Shown here: positions 37,726-45,744 of the stretch, in pieces
Position numbering within the stretch: position 1 is the stretch's first letter
Layout of the letters: each line of letters starts with the position of its first letter
Assembly (NCBI RefSeq): GCF_000384815.1
Contig: NZ_ARQF01000020.1
Location: forward strand, 372,001-436,000
Length of the DNA stretch: 64,000 nucleotides
DNA from: Halodesulfovibrio aestuarii DSM 17919 = ATCC 29578
GTDB taxonomy: Bacteria; Desulfobacterota; Desulfovibrionia; Desulfovibrionales; Desulfovibrionaceae
Direction: 5' to 3'
Made by a program: the position numbers and the translations under genes
Notes under the pieces: generated by a model
The model's database searches: none
What the model was told of the DNA's origin: nothing
What the model saw: only the letters and a program-made list of their open reading frames with translations

Positions 37726-39321
37726 ATGCCTACATCCGCTTCCACCCAATCTTCCCGCCATATTCATGTCCGTCCTTCACAGAAGGACGAAACTGACGTG
37801 CGTAGTTTTTTTGACAATGCCGTTGAAGGTATGTTTCGAAAAGCTCGTAATGGCCGTTTTATTCTAGTCAATCCTGCTCTGGCTAAAATTTTTGGATACG
37901 CATCTCCCGGAGAAATGCTCCGCAACTTTCCTATTGATCAAGACAAAGTTACCCTTGATGCCAGTCGATTTTTAGATCTGCTGACAGAACTCAAAAGCAA
38001 GGGCGAAGTTAAAAATTTTGAGATGCAGTTCCGCAGGCGGGACGGACTCCTTATGTGGGTACTCATCAATGCCCGCACGGTGTACACAGTAAAAGGTTCC
38101 ATAAAATTCTACGAAGGCACCCTTGTAGACATCACCGAACGAAAAGACTCTGAAACAGAACAGGCGATTATTGATGAGCAGATTCGTCAGTCGCAACGCA
38201 TGGAAGCCATCGGCATTCTTGCTGGCGGTATTGCCTCCGACTTCAGCACCCTGATCCGGCCTATTGTCAGCAGTACAGAATCTGCACTCAAGCAAAGCTC
38301 CGGCAACGAACAGGTTCAAAGCAATCTGAACACTATCCTTGGTGCTGCGAACAGTGCCATGGCTCTCATCAAGCAATTTCAGACTATCAGCAGACAAGGT
38401 CTGGGTGAAATGCGCCCAACCACCTTGCAACCCGTTCTTGCAGAGGCAGTAGGGGATTTTCAATCCTCTCTTCCGGAACACATTCAGCTTCTGGAAGAGA
38501 TTAGTGCTAATAACCGGACTGTGTTAGCTGACGTTGGACAAGTTCGACAAGTTATCGATAACCTACTAGAAAATGCAAGGCAGTCCATTGACGGTAGTGG
38601 AAAAATCACCGTACGCATGGCAGAAGTCGAATTTGATGAGCGCACAGGAGCATTCCGCGCAGATCTTATTCCCGGAAAATATCTCCGAATAACGATTCAG
38701 GATTCAGGCGTAGGGATTCCAGAACAGTTTCTTCCCCGCATTTTTGATCCATTTTTTACCACTCGTGATTCAGAAGACGCCCAAGGTCTTGGACTTGCTG
38801 TTGCCCATGGCATCGCCCGTGCCCACGACGGAGGAATTACAGTCCTGTCAGAAGAAGGACTTGGCTCTACTTTCTGCTTTTACATTCCGTTCTATGAACA
38901 GGAGATTGACCAGTCACAGCCAATTGCCCCTTCTCCAAGGCTTGGTAGTGAACGTATTTTGCTTGTATCCCCTGAAGAACAGGAAATCCGGAAGTGGCGC
39001 AGCCTGCTTGTTCCTCTCGGCTATCGTGTAGAAGCAGTTTCCGGCAGTGTTGAAGCATTACGGTTGTTTCTTGAATCACCGGATTCGTTCGACCTGATAG
39101 TTTCAACATTTGCTATGCCGCAAATGAACGGTCTGGAGTTTGCCAGAATCCTTCTCGGGGTTCATCCAACAACCCGTCTCGTTCTCTATGCTGATCCAAC
39201 AGACCCGATTACAAGCGAAATTGCCCTTGGTGCGGGTGTTCCTACCCTCGCGTATAAGCCCCTCGACACCAACAGTATTTTCAAGCTGGTGCAGTCTGCA
39301 CTCGAAGACCATCAGGAGTAG
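37726..39321 (+). CDS. Hybrid histidine-kinase-like protein without phospho-acceptor His or Asp
   Basis: About 531 aa, no membrane segment. PAS domain (~15-130), a dimerisation helix reading GGIASDFSTLI where family members have GGIAHDFNN, so the H-box His is Ser171; an apparently intact HATPase domain (N box DNLLENARQS, DSGVGIP, FFTTR, GLGLAVAHG); then a receiver-like domain in which the acceptor Asp is Thr461 (IVSTFAMPQMNG) and the acidic pair is SP (LLVSPEEQ). It can probably bind ATP but not carry out normal phosphotransfer. Overlaps functionally with the regulator gene 3 bp downstream. Start uncertain (alternative ATG 37696). Confidence 0.85.
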   Translation: MPTSASTQSSRHIHVRPSQKDETDVRSFFDNAVEGMFRKARNGRFILVNPALAKIFGYASPGEMLRNFPIDQDKVTLDASRFLDLLTELKSKGEVKNFEMQFRRRDGLLMWVLINARTVYTVKGSIKFYEGTLVDITERKDSETEQAIIDEQIRQSQRMEAIGILAGGIASDFSTLIRPIVSSTESALKQSSGNEQVQSNLNTILGAANSAMALIKQFQTISRQGLGEMRPTTLQPVLAEAVGDFQSSLPEHIQLLEEISANNRTVLADVGQVRQVIDNLLENARQSIDGSGKITVRMAEVEFDERTGAFRADLIPGKYLRITIQDSGVGIPEQFLPRIFDPFFTTRDSEDAQGLGLAVAHGIARAHDGGITVLSEEGLGSTFCFYIPFYEQEIDQSQPIAPSPRLGSERILLVSPEEQEIRKWRSLLVPLGYRVEAVSGSVEALRLFLESPDSFDLIVSTFAMPQMNGLEFARILLGVHPTTRLVLYADPTDPITSEIALGAGVPTLAYKPLDTNSIFKLVQSALEDHQE

Positions 39322-39324
39322 GCG

Positions 39325-41016
39325 ATGGCTCGCGTTCTCATTATCGATAACGACCCTGTTTTTTCTGAAACTCTGGCTTCAATTGTTACCGGCCTCGGAC
39401 ACCGCAGCAAACAGGTAAAATCACTTAGAGAAGCTTTTATATCCGGTCGCAAGCATTACACGGACATTGTATACCTCAATACACAGCTTCCGGATGGAAG
39501 TGGTCTGCTGGCAATTGCACAACTTAATGCCATGCGTGGACACCCTGAGATTATTGTTATGACCGGAACCCCGACACCGGACGGTGCTGAGAAAGCTATC
39601 CGGAACGGTGCATGGGATTACGTCGAAAAGCAAAGTTCCGTTGACCGTTTAGTACTTCCGCTTATTCGCGCTATCGACTACAGGGGCAAGCGCCCGACTA
39701 AAAACGGAGCTGTTAAGCTTAAACGCAGCGGCATTATCGGTGACAGTGCCGGTATCAAAAAATGTCTGGCTCTCGTGGCTGAAGCTGCTTCTTCTGACGC
39801 CTCAGCGCTGCTGCTCGGTGAAACCGGTGTAGGTAAAGAAGTCTTCGCCCGTGCTGTACACGAAAACAGCCTTCGAGCTACCGGCCCGTTTGTGGCTGTT
39901 GACTGTGCATCCATGTCACGCACGCTTGCCAGCTCCATCCTCTTCGGTCACCAAAAAGGTGCCTTCACCGGAGCAGATAAAGATCGGGAAGGCCTTGTCG
40001 CACAGGCAAACAACGGAACCCTCTTCCTCGATGAGGTGGGCGAACTCCCCCTTGCTATGCAGAAAATTTTTCTGCGAGTTTTACAGGAGCACAAATTCCG
40101 CCCTGTTGGTGCGAGAACTGAAAAAATATCGGACTTCCGTCTCATCTGCGCCACCAACAGAAGCCTTGATGAAATGGTTGCACGCGGTACATTCCGCAGT
40201 GACCTGCTGTTCCGAATCCGTACCGTTGTAATGGCATTGCCCCCCCTACGAGAAAGAGCCGATGACCTCCCACGGCTTATTGAGCACTATGTTAAACAAC
40301 TGTGCGGAAAATATGGTATGCCGGCCAAAGGGATTTCGCCAGATCTGCTTGACCTTGCTAAAGAGTATTCGTGGCCGGGAAACGTGCGCGAATTGATTCA
40401 TACTCTGGAACGCGCGGTGTTGGCAGCAAAAGATACTTCCAAGATTTTCAGCCGGCATTTACCAGATCATATACGTATTAATATTGCCCGGGCGGCTGCG
40501 GACAAAACACAGCGTGAAGAAAAGCAAGTCTCCGAGCATAACGGGGCATTCTGCGCGTTATCTGAAGCTGAAAACAACACTGAAAACTACACAGCACAAC
40601 TTGCCACCTCACCTGTAGAACAAGAATCACCGCGTCATCTGCCTCCGCAGTTTGCGATTACCACACCTGCGCCCATGGTCGTGCCCCGGCAAAACAGTGA
40701 CGGTCGTTTTACAAGCAACGTACAATGGGCAGAGGACATCCCACCAACATCTATATCGTCACAGTTTGGCACAGGCTATCAATCTGAAAATTCCGTGATC
40801 TCGGACAAAGAGTCGACAAATTCCGCGATCGAGGACGTTCAAATCTCTGCGACATCTATTAAGCCATTTTTTGAATTCAGAGACGAAGCTTTCTCACAAT
40901 ATCTTCAGAATCTTATGGCATTATCTGAGGGAAAAGTAGCAACAGCCTGCAAATTATCAGGCCTTTCCCGTTCCTATTTATACGACCTGTTAAAAAAGCA
41001 CTCAGTCAAAAAATAG
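39325..41016 (+). CDS. Sigma-54 response-regulator-like activator with Asn at the phospho-site
   Basis: 563 aa. Receiver domain (~1-120) keeps the fold, the TG threonine and YVEK lysine, but the phospho-acceptor Asp is Asn52 (VYLNTQLPDGSG). AAA+ domain (~133-375) is complete: GETGVGKE, intact GAFTGA, GTLFLDEVGE. A ~120-residue hydrophilic, low-complexity linker (~390-510) separates it from a C-terminal Fis-type HTH (VATACKLSGLSRSYLYDLLKK). Starts 3 bp after the kinase-like gene with GGAG. Directly downstream is a sigma-54 promoter with tandem repeats that it may bind. Confidence 0.92.
   Translation: MARVLIIDNDPVFSETLASIVTGLGHRSKQVKSLREAFISGRKHYTDIVYLNTQLPDGSGLLAIAQLNAMRGHPEIIVMTGTPTPDGAEKAIRNGAWDYVEKQSSVDRLVLPLIRAIDYRGKRPTKNGAVKLKRSGIIGDSAGIKKCLALVAEAASSDASALLLGETGVGKEVFARAVHENSLRATGPFVAVDCASMSRTLASSILFGHQKGAFTGADKDREGLVAQANNGTLFLDEVGELPLAMQKIFLRVLQEHKFRPVGARTEKISDFRLICATNRSLDEMVARGTFRSDLLFRIRTVVMALPPLRERADDLPRLIEHYVKQLCGKYGMPAKGISPDLLDLAKEYSWPGNVRELIHTLERAVLAAKDTSKIFSRHLPDHIRINIARAAADKTQREEKQVSEHNGAFCALSEAENNTENYTAQLATSPVEQESPRHLPPQFAITTPAPMVVPRQNSDGRFTSNVQWAEDIPPTSISSQFGTGYQSENSVISDKESTNSAIEDVQISATSIKPFFEFRDEAFSQYLQNLMALSEGKVATACKLSGLSRSYLYDLLKKHSVKK
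40792..40837 (+). repeat. Two copies of the TCCG-N6-CGGACA motif inside the activator gene
   Basis: TCCGTGATCTCGGACA at 40792-40807 and TCCGCGATCGAGGACG at 40822-40837, 30 bp apart, within the linker-coding part of the activator gene and ~360-400 bp upstream of the sigma-54 promoter. Confidence 0.5.
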
Positions 41017-41066
41017 CATCTGGCAACAGAATTCATCCGCGTCCTAATACATACTCCCAACTTTAA

Positions 41067-41103
41067 TCCGCTATTCAGGACATCTTATCCGCTATCACGG
41101 ACA
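41067..41103 (+). promoter_or_regulatory. Tandem upstream activator sites for the sigma-54 promoter
   Basis: TCCGCTATTCAGGACA at 41067-41082 and TCCGCTATCACGGACA at 41088-41103. The repeats are 21 bp apart, two helical turns, centred about 100 and 125 bp before the -24 element, the usual enhancer distance. Each is an imperfect inverted repeat. An AT-rich tract separates them from the promoter. Confidence 0.7.
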
Positions 41104-41197
41104 CTTTTAGCAACTTTGATGGCGCGCCTCGACGAAATCCATTCTCATTTATAACTATAACTAATTTTCTTTTTTATTATAAATAGGTTATGACAAA

Positions 41198-41212
41198 TGG
41201 CACATTTCTTGG
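41198..41212 (+). promoter_or_regulatory. Sigma-54 (-24/-12) promoter
   Basis: TGGCAC-ATTTC-TTGG, matching the consensus TGGCAC-N5-TTGC at all but one base, with the two key dinucleotides 12 bp apart. Predicted transcription start near 41224. Confidence 0.8.
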
Positions 41213-41223
41213 TATAGAGTCAG

Positions 41224-41387
41224 CAGTGCAGGAGAAATGGTCTGCTCCTGAAAAGAAATTTCCCCGAGTGTCGGACAAAGTTAGGGGAAGCTACTTTTTT
41301 TCGTACCGGCGAAAACTACCCGGTTTCCTTGATCGCTTAGTCGATTGAAAAATACGCGCTGCAGCTTGCTGTAGCGCGATTTTTTTT
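41224..41387 (+). ncRNA. Candidate sigma-54-dependent small RNA, about 163 nt
   Basis: Runs from the predicted start of the sigma-54 promoter to a strong intrinsic terminator, with no substantial open frame. Predicted hairpins: CAGGAG/CTCCTG (41229-41250), TTCCCC/GGGGAA (41260-41289, loop of 18 nt containing another CGGACA copy), ACCGG/CCGGT (41305-41324), and the terminator CGCGCTGCAG/CTGTAGCGCG with CTTG loop (41355-41378) then eight T. The layout, activator gene then sigma-54 promoter then terminated RNA, resembles Qrr, GlmY or CrcZ small RNAs, without evident sequence similarity. A leader of the downstream gene is less likely because of the terminator and 137-bp gap. Confidence 0.7.
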
Positions 41388-41523
41388 ACACAAAACTGTT
41401 CCACCGTTTTCATCACAATCAACAACTCTCCGGAAAGTCATCAAAAGAGATTCATACTCCAAACATAGCACCTCTACTTGAAATTACTTTTTGTGTGACG
41501 TACCACCACCCCAAGGAGACTTC

Positions 41524-42606
41524 ATGTCACACGCATCCATCAGTACCTCGTCATCCACATCCCGCAAACGTAAATCCAAGAGCCCGATAAAGGCACTTAT
41601 TATTGCAATTACCTGCTCACTTACAGCACTGGCAGTAATTCTTACTAATGACCCGAGCCTGATTTTATGGGATAAAGCATGGCCGGGACTTATACGTCCC
41701 CTTTTGCGCATGCTCGGCTTCCTTGGAATCGGGCTTATTGTTGGTATTACGGTTGAAGGCATGGGTTGGGCACCACTTCTTGCAACCCTTGTCCGCCCTG
41801 TTATGCGTTTCGGAAATCTTAAAGATGAATCCGGTGCGGCATTCACTACAGCTTTTTTTTCCGGCACAGCTGCCAATACAATGCTCATGACATTCTGGAA
41901 GGAAAAAAAAATCTCCCTGCAGGAAATGAAGCTAAGTTATCTCATTAACACAGGCTTACCTGTCTTTCTCCTGCACCTTCCAACCACTTTTTTTATTATT
42001 GTACCGATGACACGCACAGCCGGAGCCATCTACCTTTCTCTTAATGGGATAGCTGCTCTACTGCGTACTTTTCTACTGCTCATCTGGACCCGCATAAAGC
42101 TGGCTCCACATGCTGCGACATCTGCAGCGGAAAACCAACCGGCACACCGCAAAACATCCGCAGCAAAAGTTTTAGATGCGTTCCGCAAACGCTTCCTCCG
42201 CATCTGCACTATCACCGCACCTGTGTACTTTCTCATCTATGCATTAAACCAAGCCGGTATGTTTGAATACCTGCGCACCACAGCAGCCGGATGGATCACA
42301 TCTGCATACCTCCCTGTTGAAGCTGTCAGCGTAGTTGTTTTTGCCGTTGCTGCAGAATTCACTACAGGCATTGCTGCTGCAGGTGCATTACTGGATGGCG
42401 GGGCGCTTACCACTGAACAGCTTGTCCTTGCCCTTGTGCTGGGAACCATTGTAGCAACACCAATTCGTGCTTTGCGTCATCAATTGCCATCACAGACCGG
42501 TGTTTTCTCCTTTAAAATTGGCTTCCCTATGCTGCTTATGAGTCAAGCCTTACGCATCAGCTGCCTTATCTGTGTAACATCCTTATATATTTGGATTGCG
42601 GGATAA
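41524..42606 (+). CDS. Gate (nucleoside-recognition) domain membrane protein
   Basis: About 360 aa with 8 or so hydrophobic segments and two Gate-like repeats (GIGLIVGITVEGMGWAPLLATL; SGAAFTTAFFSGTAANTMLM), as in SpoIIM/SpmA-B and nucleoside-recognition domain proteins. Start ATG 41524 has AAGGAG at 7 nt; the frame is open 11 codons earlier without a ribosome site. It lies upstream of, but outside, the riboswitch-controlled cobalamin operon. Transported compound unknown. Confidence 0.75.
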   Translation: MSHASISTSSSTSRKRKSKSPIKALIIAITCSLTALAVILTNDPSLILWDKAWPGLIRPLLRMLGFLGIGLIVGITVEGMGWAPLLATLVRPVMRFGNLKDESGAAFTTAFFSGTAANTMLMTFWKEKKISLQEMKLSYLINTGLPVFLLHLPTTFFIIVPMTRTAGAIYLSLNGIAALLRTFLLLIWTRIKLAPHAATSAAENQPAHRKTSAAKVLDAFRKRFLRICTITAPVYFLIYALNQAGMFEYLRTTAAGWITSAYLPVEAVSVVVFAVAAEFTTGIAAAGALLDGGALTTEQLVLALVLGTIVATPIRALRHQLPSQTGVFSFKIGFPMLLMSQALRISCLICVTSLYIWIAG

Positions 42607-42618
42607 TAATATCACTTC

Positions 42619-42646
42619 TTGACCACTCAATTTTATTACGTATATT
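42619..42646 (+). promoter_or_regulatory. Promoter of the cobalamin operon
   Basis: TTGACC, 16-bp spacer, TATATT; predicted start about 42653 falls at the riboswitch 5' end. Confidence 0.6.
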
Positions 42647-42654
42647 GTACCACA

Positions 42655-42812
42655 CTTCAGGTGCTCAATGAGCCTAATAGGGAATCCCGTTAAAATCGGG
42701 AGCGGTCCCGCCGCCGTAAGTTTTATTCAATTTTTCTTCATATTATACCACTGGGTTTACCGGGAAGGTCGGAGAAAAAGAAACAAGCCGGAAGACCTGC
42801 CTGAGACTTTGT
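42655..42812 (+). ncRNA. Cobalamin riboswitch
   Basis: Recognisable conserved blocks in order: ATAGGGAATCCCG, TCGGGAGCGGTCCCGCCGCC, CCACTGGG, CGGGAAGG and the B12 box AAGCCGGAAGACCTGCC. Lies 180 bp upstream of cbiK. Adenosylcobalamin binding should lower expression of the chelatase-transporter operon, either at a hairpin (CAGTGC/GCACTG, ~42930-42948) or at the ribosome site. Confidence 0.93.
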
Positions 42813-42991
42813 GGATATTCACACCACGTCTACCTTCGAATGCCTATCACCCTTCTTTTCGGCAGACTGTGAATATCAGGCACGTTTTGCAAGCACGGGG
42901 CCTTGTTCTGCAAAATACACTTCGCTATCAGTGCGTGCTATGCACTGCCAATGCGTCATACTCCCCGCCCCAAACGTTGGAGGCTTTTGCC

Positions 42992-43876
42992 ATGATCCGC
43001 AGTCGTTCTTTACGACTCATGCTCGCTGTTGTCTTTGTTTTCGCTTTGTCATTCCCTGCTTTTGCCGGACACGGACAAACCGAAACCCCTAAAAAGGGCA
43101 TCCTGCTCGTAGCATTCGGAACTTCCGTACCTGAAGCTCGTGTGTCATTGGAAAATATTGGTGAAGAAGTTGCCAAAGCTTTTCCTGATACTGAAATCCG
43201 CTGGGCATACTCTGCTGCTATCATCCGTAATAAAATCAAGCGCACAGAAAACATGATTGTTCCTTCCCCTGCCACTGCCCTTGCGCAAATGGGAGATGAA
43301 GGCTTTACCCATGTTGCAGTTCAGTCTCTGCACACAATTCCTGGACAGGAATTTTCTGACATCAAAAAAACTGCTTCGGCATTCAACGGCATTCCAAAAA
43401 GTATCAGCCACATTGCTGTTGGCGCACCGCTTTTAAATTCGCCTGCTGATGTAGCTAACATGGCGAAAGTACTCCCGACCCTTATTCCTGCTGAACGCAA
43501 AAAAGACGAAGCAGTGATCTTTATGGGACATGGCACACACGATCCAGGCAACATCTACTACCCAGGTCTTGCCACCTACTTACAGGAACAGGATCGCAAT
43601 ATTTATGTAGCTACTGTTGAAGGCTACCCAGCTCTCGACAATGTTATTCCTAAGCTCAAAGCTAAAGGAATCAAAAAAGTATGGCTTATGCCGCTTATGT
43701 CTGTTGCAGGCGACCACGCCCGCAACGATATGGCCGGCCCGGAAGACGACAGCTGGCAATCCATCCTTAAAAAGGAAGGATTCAAAGTACAGCCTGTACT
43801 TAAAGGCACTGGCGAGTATGACATTGTTGTTGCCCAATGGGTTGCACATTTGAAAAAAGCATTTAACTCACTGTAA
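42992..43876 (+). CDS. cbiK: Periplasmic sirohydrochlorin cobaltochelatase CbiK
   Basis: Inserts cobalt into sirohydrochlorin in anaerobic cobalamin synthesis. About 294 aa with a clear signal peptide (LMLAVVFVFALSFPAFA), as in the exported CbiK of Desulfovibrio vulgaris. Chelatase motifs: LVAFGTSVPEAR, the active-site His in VQSLHTIPGQEF, FMGHGTHDPGN and MSVAGDHARNDM. ATG with GGAGG ribosome site; the open frame extends upstream through the riboswitch but is not translated there. First gene of a riboswitch-controlled operon with an ABC transporter and cobI. Confidence 0.93.
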   Translation: MIRSRSLRLMLAVVFVFALSFPAFAGHGQTETPKKGILLVAFGTSVPEARVSLENIGEEVAKAFPDTEIRWAYSAAIIRNKIKRTENMIVPSPATALAQMGDEGFTHVAVQSLHTIPGQEFSDIKKTASAFNGIPKSISHIAVGAPLLNSPADVANMAKVLPTLIPAERKKDEAVIFMGHGTHDPGNIYYPGLATYLQEQDRNIYVATVEGYPALDNVIPKLKAKGIKKVWLMPLMSVAGDHARNDMAGPEDDSWQSILKKEGFKVQPVLKGTGEYDIVVAQWVAHLKKAFNSL

Positions 43877-43879
43877 GTT

Positions 43880-44947
43880 ATGACTCGAACAGCAGACATT
43901 GCACAGCGTCGTACCCGCCGCTGCGTTCTATTCGCCAGCATCACGGCTCTGACCTGTGTGGTGTCTGCAGTTTTGGCTTCTGCATATGGTCCGTTAGAAA
44001 TACCTATTCAACAGACATTCCGAACGCTGGCACATCACATTTTCTTCAGTACACAAAATGCTGAAACAGCCAACTCCATTGTTGTGTGGGAAATCAGATT
44101 CAGCCGGATTGTTCTTTCTCTGCTCATAGGAAGCGGCCTCGCCATTTCAGGTACAGTCTTTCAAGGAATTTTACGCAACCCGCTTGCAGACCCTTTTACA
44201 ATAGGCGTTTCAAGCGGCGCAGCATTTGGTGCCTCTGTCGCTATTTTCTTTGGATTTTCAGGAGCTATCCCGTATCTAGCCGGAATAGGAATGGTTCCCA
44301 TTGCCGCCCTTATAGGTGCTCTGCTCGCTCTTGGAGCAGTTATCACCCTCGGCAGCATGGGCGGCCAGCTCAAACGAGATGCGCTTGTACTTGCCGGTGT
44401 TGTTGTTGCAACATTCCTTGCCGCGCTCATATCTCTCATCAAGTCACTTGATGAAGATTCCGTCGCTTCAATAGTATTCTGGATTATGGGAAGTTTACAG
44501 GGAAGAAGCTGGCAACACGTTCAGCTTATCCTGCCGTGGTACGGATTAGGCGTCGCTATTATCTGGCGATTCTCCCGTGAGCTGGATATCCTTTCACTTG
44601 GTGAAACCCAAGCGCAACAATTGGGAATGAATGCAAGCCGCGTTCGACTATGGTTGCTCGTTGGTGCCAGCATGATCACCGGTGCGTCTGTTGCTGTTTC
44701 CGGTGTTATCGGATTTGTGGGACTTGTGGTGCCGCACCTTGTACGTCTTGTACAAGGCGGGGAACACAGACCGTTGCTCGTAAGTTCTGCCCTTATCGGT
44801 GGATTGCTTCTACTATGGTCAGATGTGCTTGCCCGCACCATTCTACCGGAAGGTGCCGAACTGCCTGTCGGTGTTGTTACAGCACTTCTTGGTGGGCCTT
44901 TCTTCTGCCTGCTCCTACATCGTACCATGAAGCGGAGCAGCCGGTAA
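43880..44947 (+). CDS. FecCD/BtuC-type ABC transporter permease
   Basis: 355-aa inner-membrane permease with ~10 hydrophobic segments. Family signatures: WEIRFSRIVLSLLIGSGLAISG, FQGILRNPLADPFTIGVSSGAAFGA, SLGETQAQQLG and GFVGLVVPHLVR with the cytosolic loop contacting the ATPase. Begins 3 bp after cbiK and overlaps the ATPase gene by one base (TAATG). Members carry cobalamin, siderophores or heme; the riboswitch and neighbours point to a corrinoid or a cobalt-tetrapyrrole. Confidence 0.92.
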   Translation: MTRTADIAQRRTRRCVLFASITALTCVVSAVLASAYGPLEIPIQQTFRTLAHHIFFSTQNAETANSIVVWEIRFSRIVLSLLIGSGLAISGTVFQGILRNPLADPFTIGVSSGAAFGASVAIFFGFSGAIPYLAGIGMVPIAALIGALLALGAVITLGSMGGQLKRDALVLAGVVVATFLAALISLIKSLDEDSVASIVFWIMGSLQGRSWQHVQLILPWYGLGVAIIWRFSRELDILSLGETQAQQLGMNASRVRLWLLVGASMITGASVAVSGVIGFVGLVVPHLVRLVQGGEHRPLLVSSALIGGLLLLWSDVLARTILPEGAELPVGVVTALLGGPFFCLLLHRTMKRSSR

Positions 44948-45744
44948 TGTCCGCAAGCATCACCGTAAAAAACCTTTCTGCGGGCTACTCAAAGACTCCT
45001 GTACTACATGATGTTTCATTGTTGATTCAGCAAGGAGAAATGGTAGGCCTTCTAGGGCCAAACGGAAGCGGTAAAACGACGCTGCTCATGTCGCTTTCAG
45101 GGGTAAAAAAGCCACTACAAGGTTCAGTCACACTGAATCAGACGAATCTATTACAAATACCGCCCAAACTGCGTGCAGCACAAATTGCATCCGTACCGCA
45201 GTATACAGGTGAAACGCCGGATATAGAGGTTCTCTCCCTCGTGCTTATGGGACGATACCCTTACATATCAGCCCTCGGAGGGTACAGTGCTGAGGATAAA
45301 AAAATTGCCTTAGCCTGTATGAAAGAAACAGCCACCGACAATTTTGCTTACAGGTCAGCACGTGATCTTTCCGGTGGAGAATTCCAACGGGTTTTAATTG
45401 CACGGGCACTGACTCAACAAGCACAAACAATACTGCTGGACGAAGCCACATCCGGCCTCGACGTAGCACGTACCATTGAAATATTTGATTTACTGAAACA
45501 ACGGCACCACACAGGAACGACCGTAGTTGCAGCAATCCATGATATCAACCTTGCAGCCCTCTACTGTACACGGCTTGTGTTTCTCAAACATGGACGAATT
45601 GTACTGGACGGCACTGTTGAAGACGTTTTTACTGACGACAATCTGACGACAATTTATGACACACCAATTCACACATTCAAGCATCCGGTTACCAATGCGC
45701 CTCAAGCATTTTTTACTCCCGGCTCTACTGCTACTCATCGCTAG
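44947..45744 (+). CDS. FecE/BtuD-type ABC transporter ATPase
   Basis: 265-aa ATP-binding subunit: Walker A GPNGSGKT (~38), Q-loop, signature LSGGEFQR, Walker B ILLDEATSGLD and the H-loop His in AAIHDINLA. Start ATG overlaps the permease stop (TAATG). Its 3' end overlaps the start of the binding-protein gene. Powers import through the FecCD-like permease. Confidence 0.93.
   Translation: MSASITVKNLSAGYSKTPVLHDVSLLIQQGEMVGLLGPNGSGKTTLLMSLSGVKKPLQGSVTLNQTNLLQIPPKLRAAQIASVPQYTGETPDIEVLSLVLMGRYPYISALGGYSAEDKKIALACMKETATDNFAYRSARDLSGGEFQRVLIARALTQQAQTILLDEATSGLDVARTIEIFDLLKQRHHTGTTVVAAIHDINLAALYCTRLVFLKHGRIVLDGTVEDVFTDDNLTTIYDTPIHTFKHPVTNAPQAFFTPGSTATHR

Noticed and set aside
41237-41251. Four-codon mini-ORF with GGAG ribosome-like site in the small RNA
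   Set aside because: Too short to interpret; the GGAG is part of a hairpin arm, so chance is the simplest explanation.
41388-41523. Small RNA region as 5' leader/riboswitch of the Gate-domain gene
   Set aside because: A strong terminator and a further 137 bp separate them, and the sigma-54 promoter with enhancer sites suits an independent transcript. Kept as an alternative only.
42668-42991. 108-codon upstream extension of cbiK
   Set aside because: It runs through the cobalamin riboswitch; the ATG at 42992 has a good ribosome site and begins the signal peptide.
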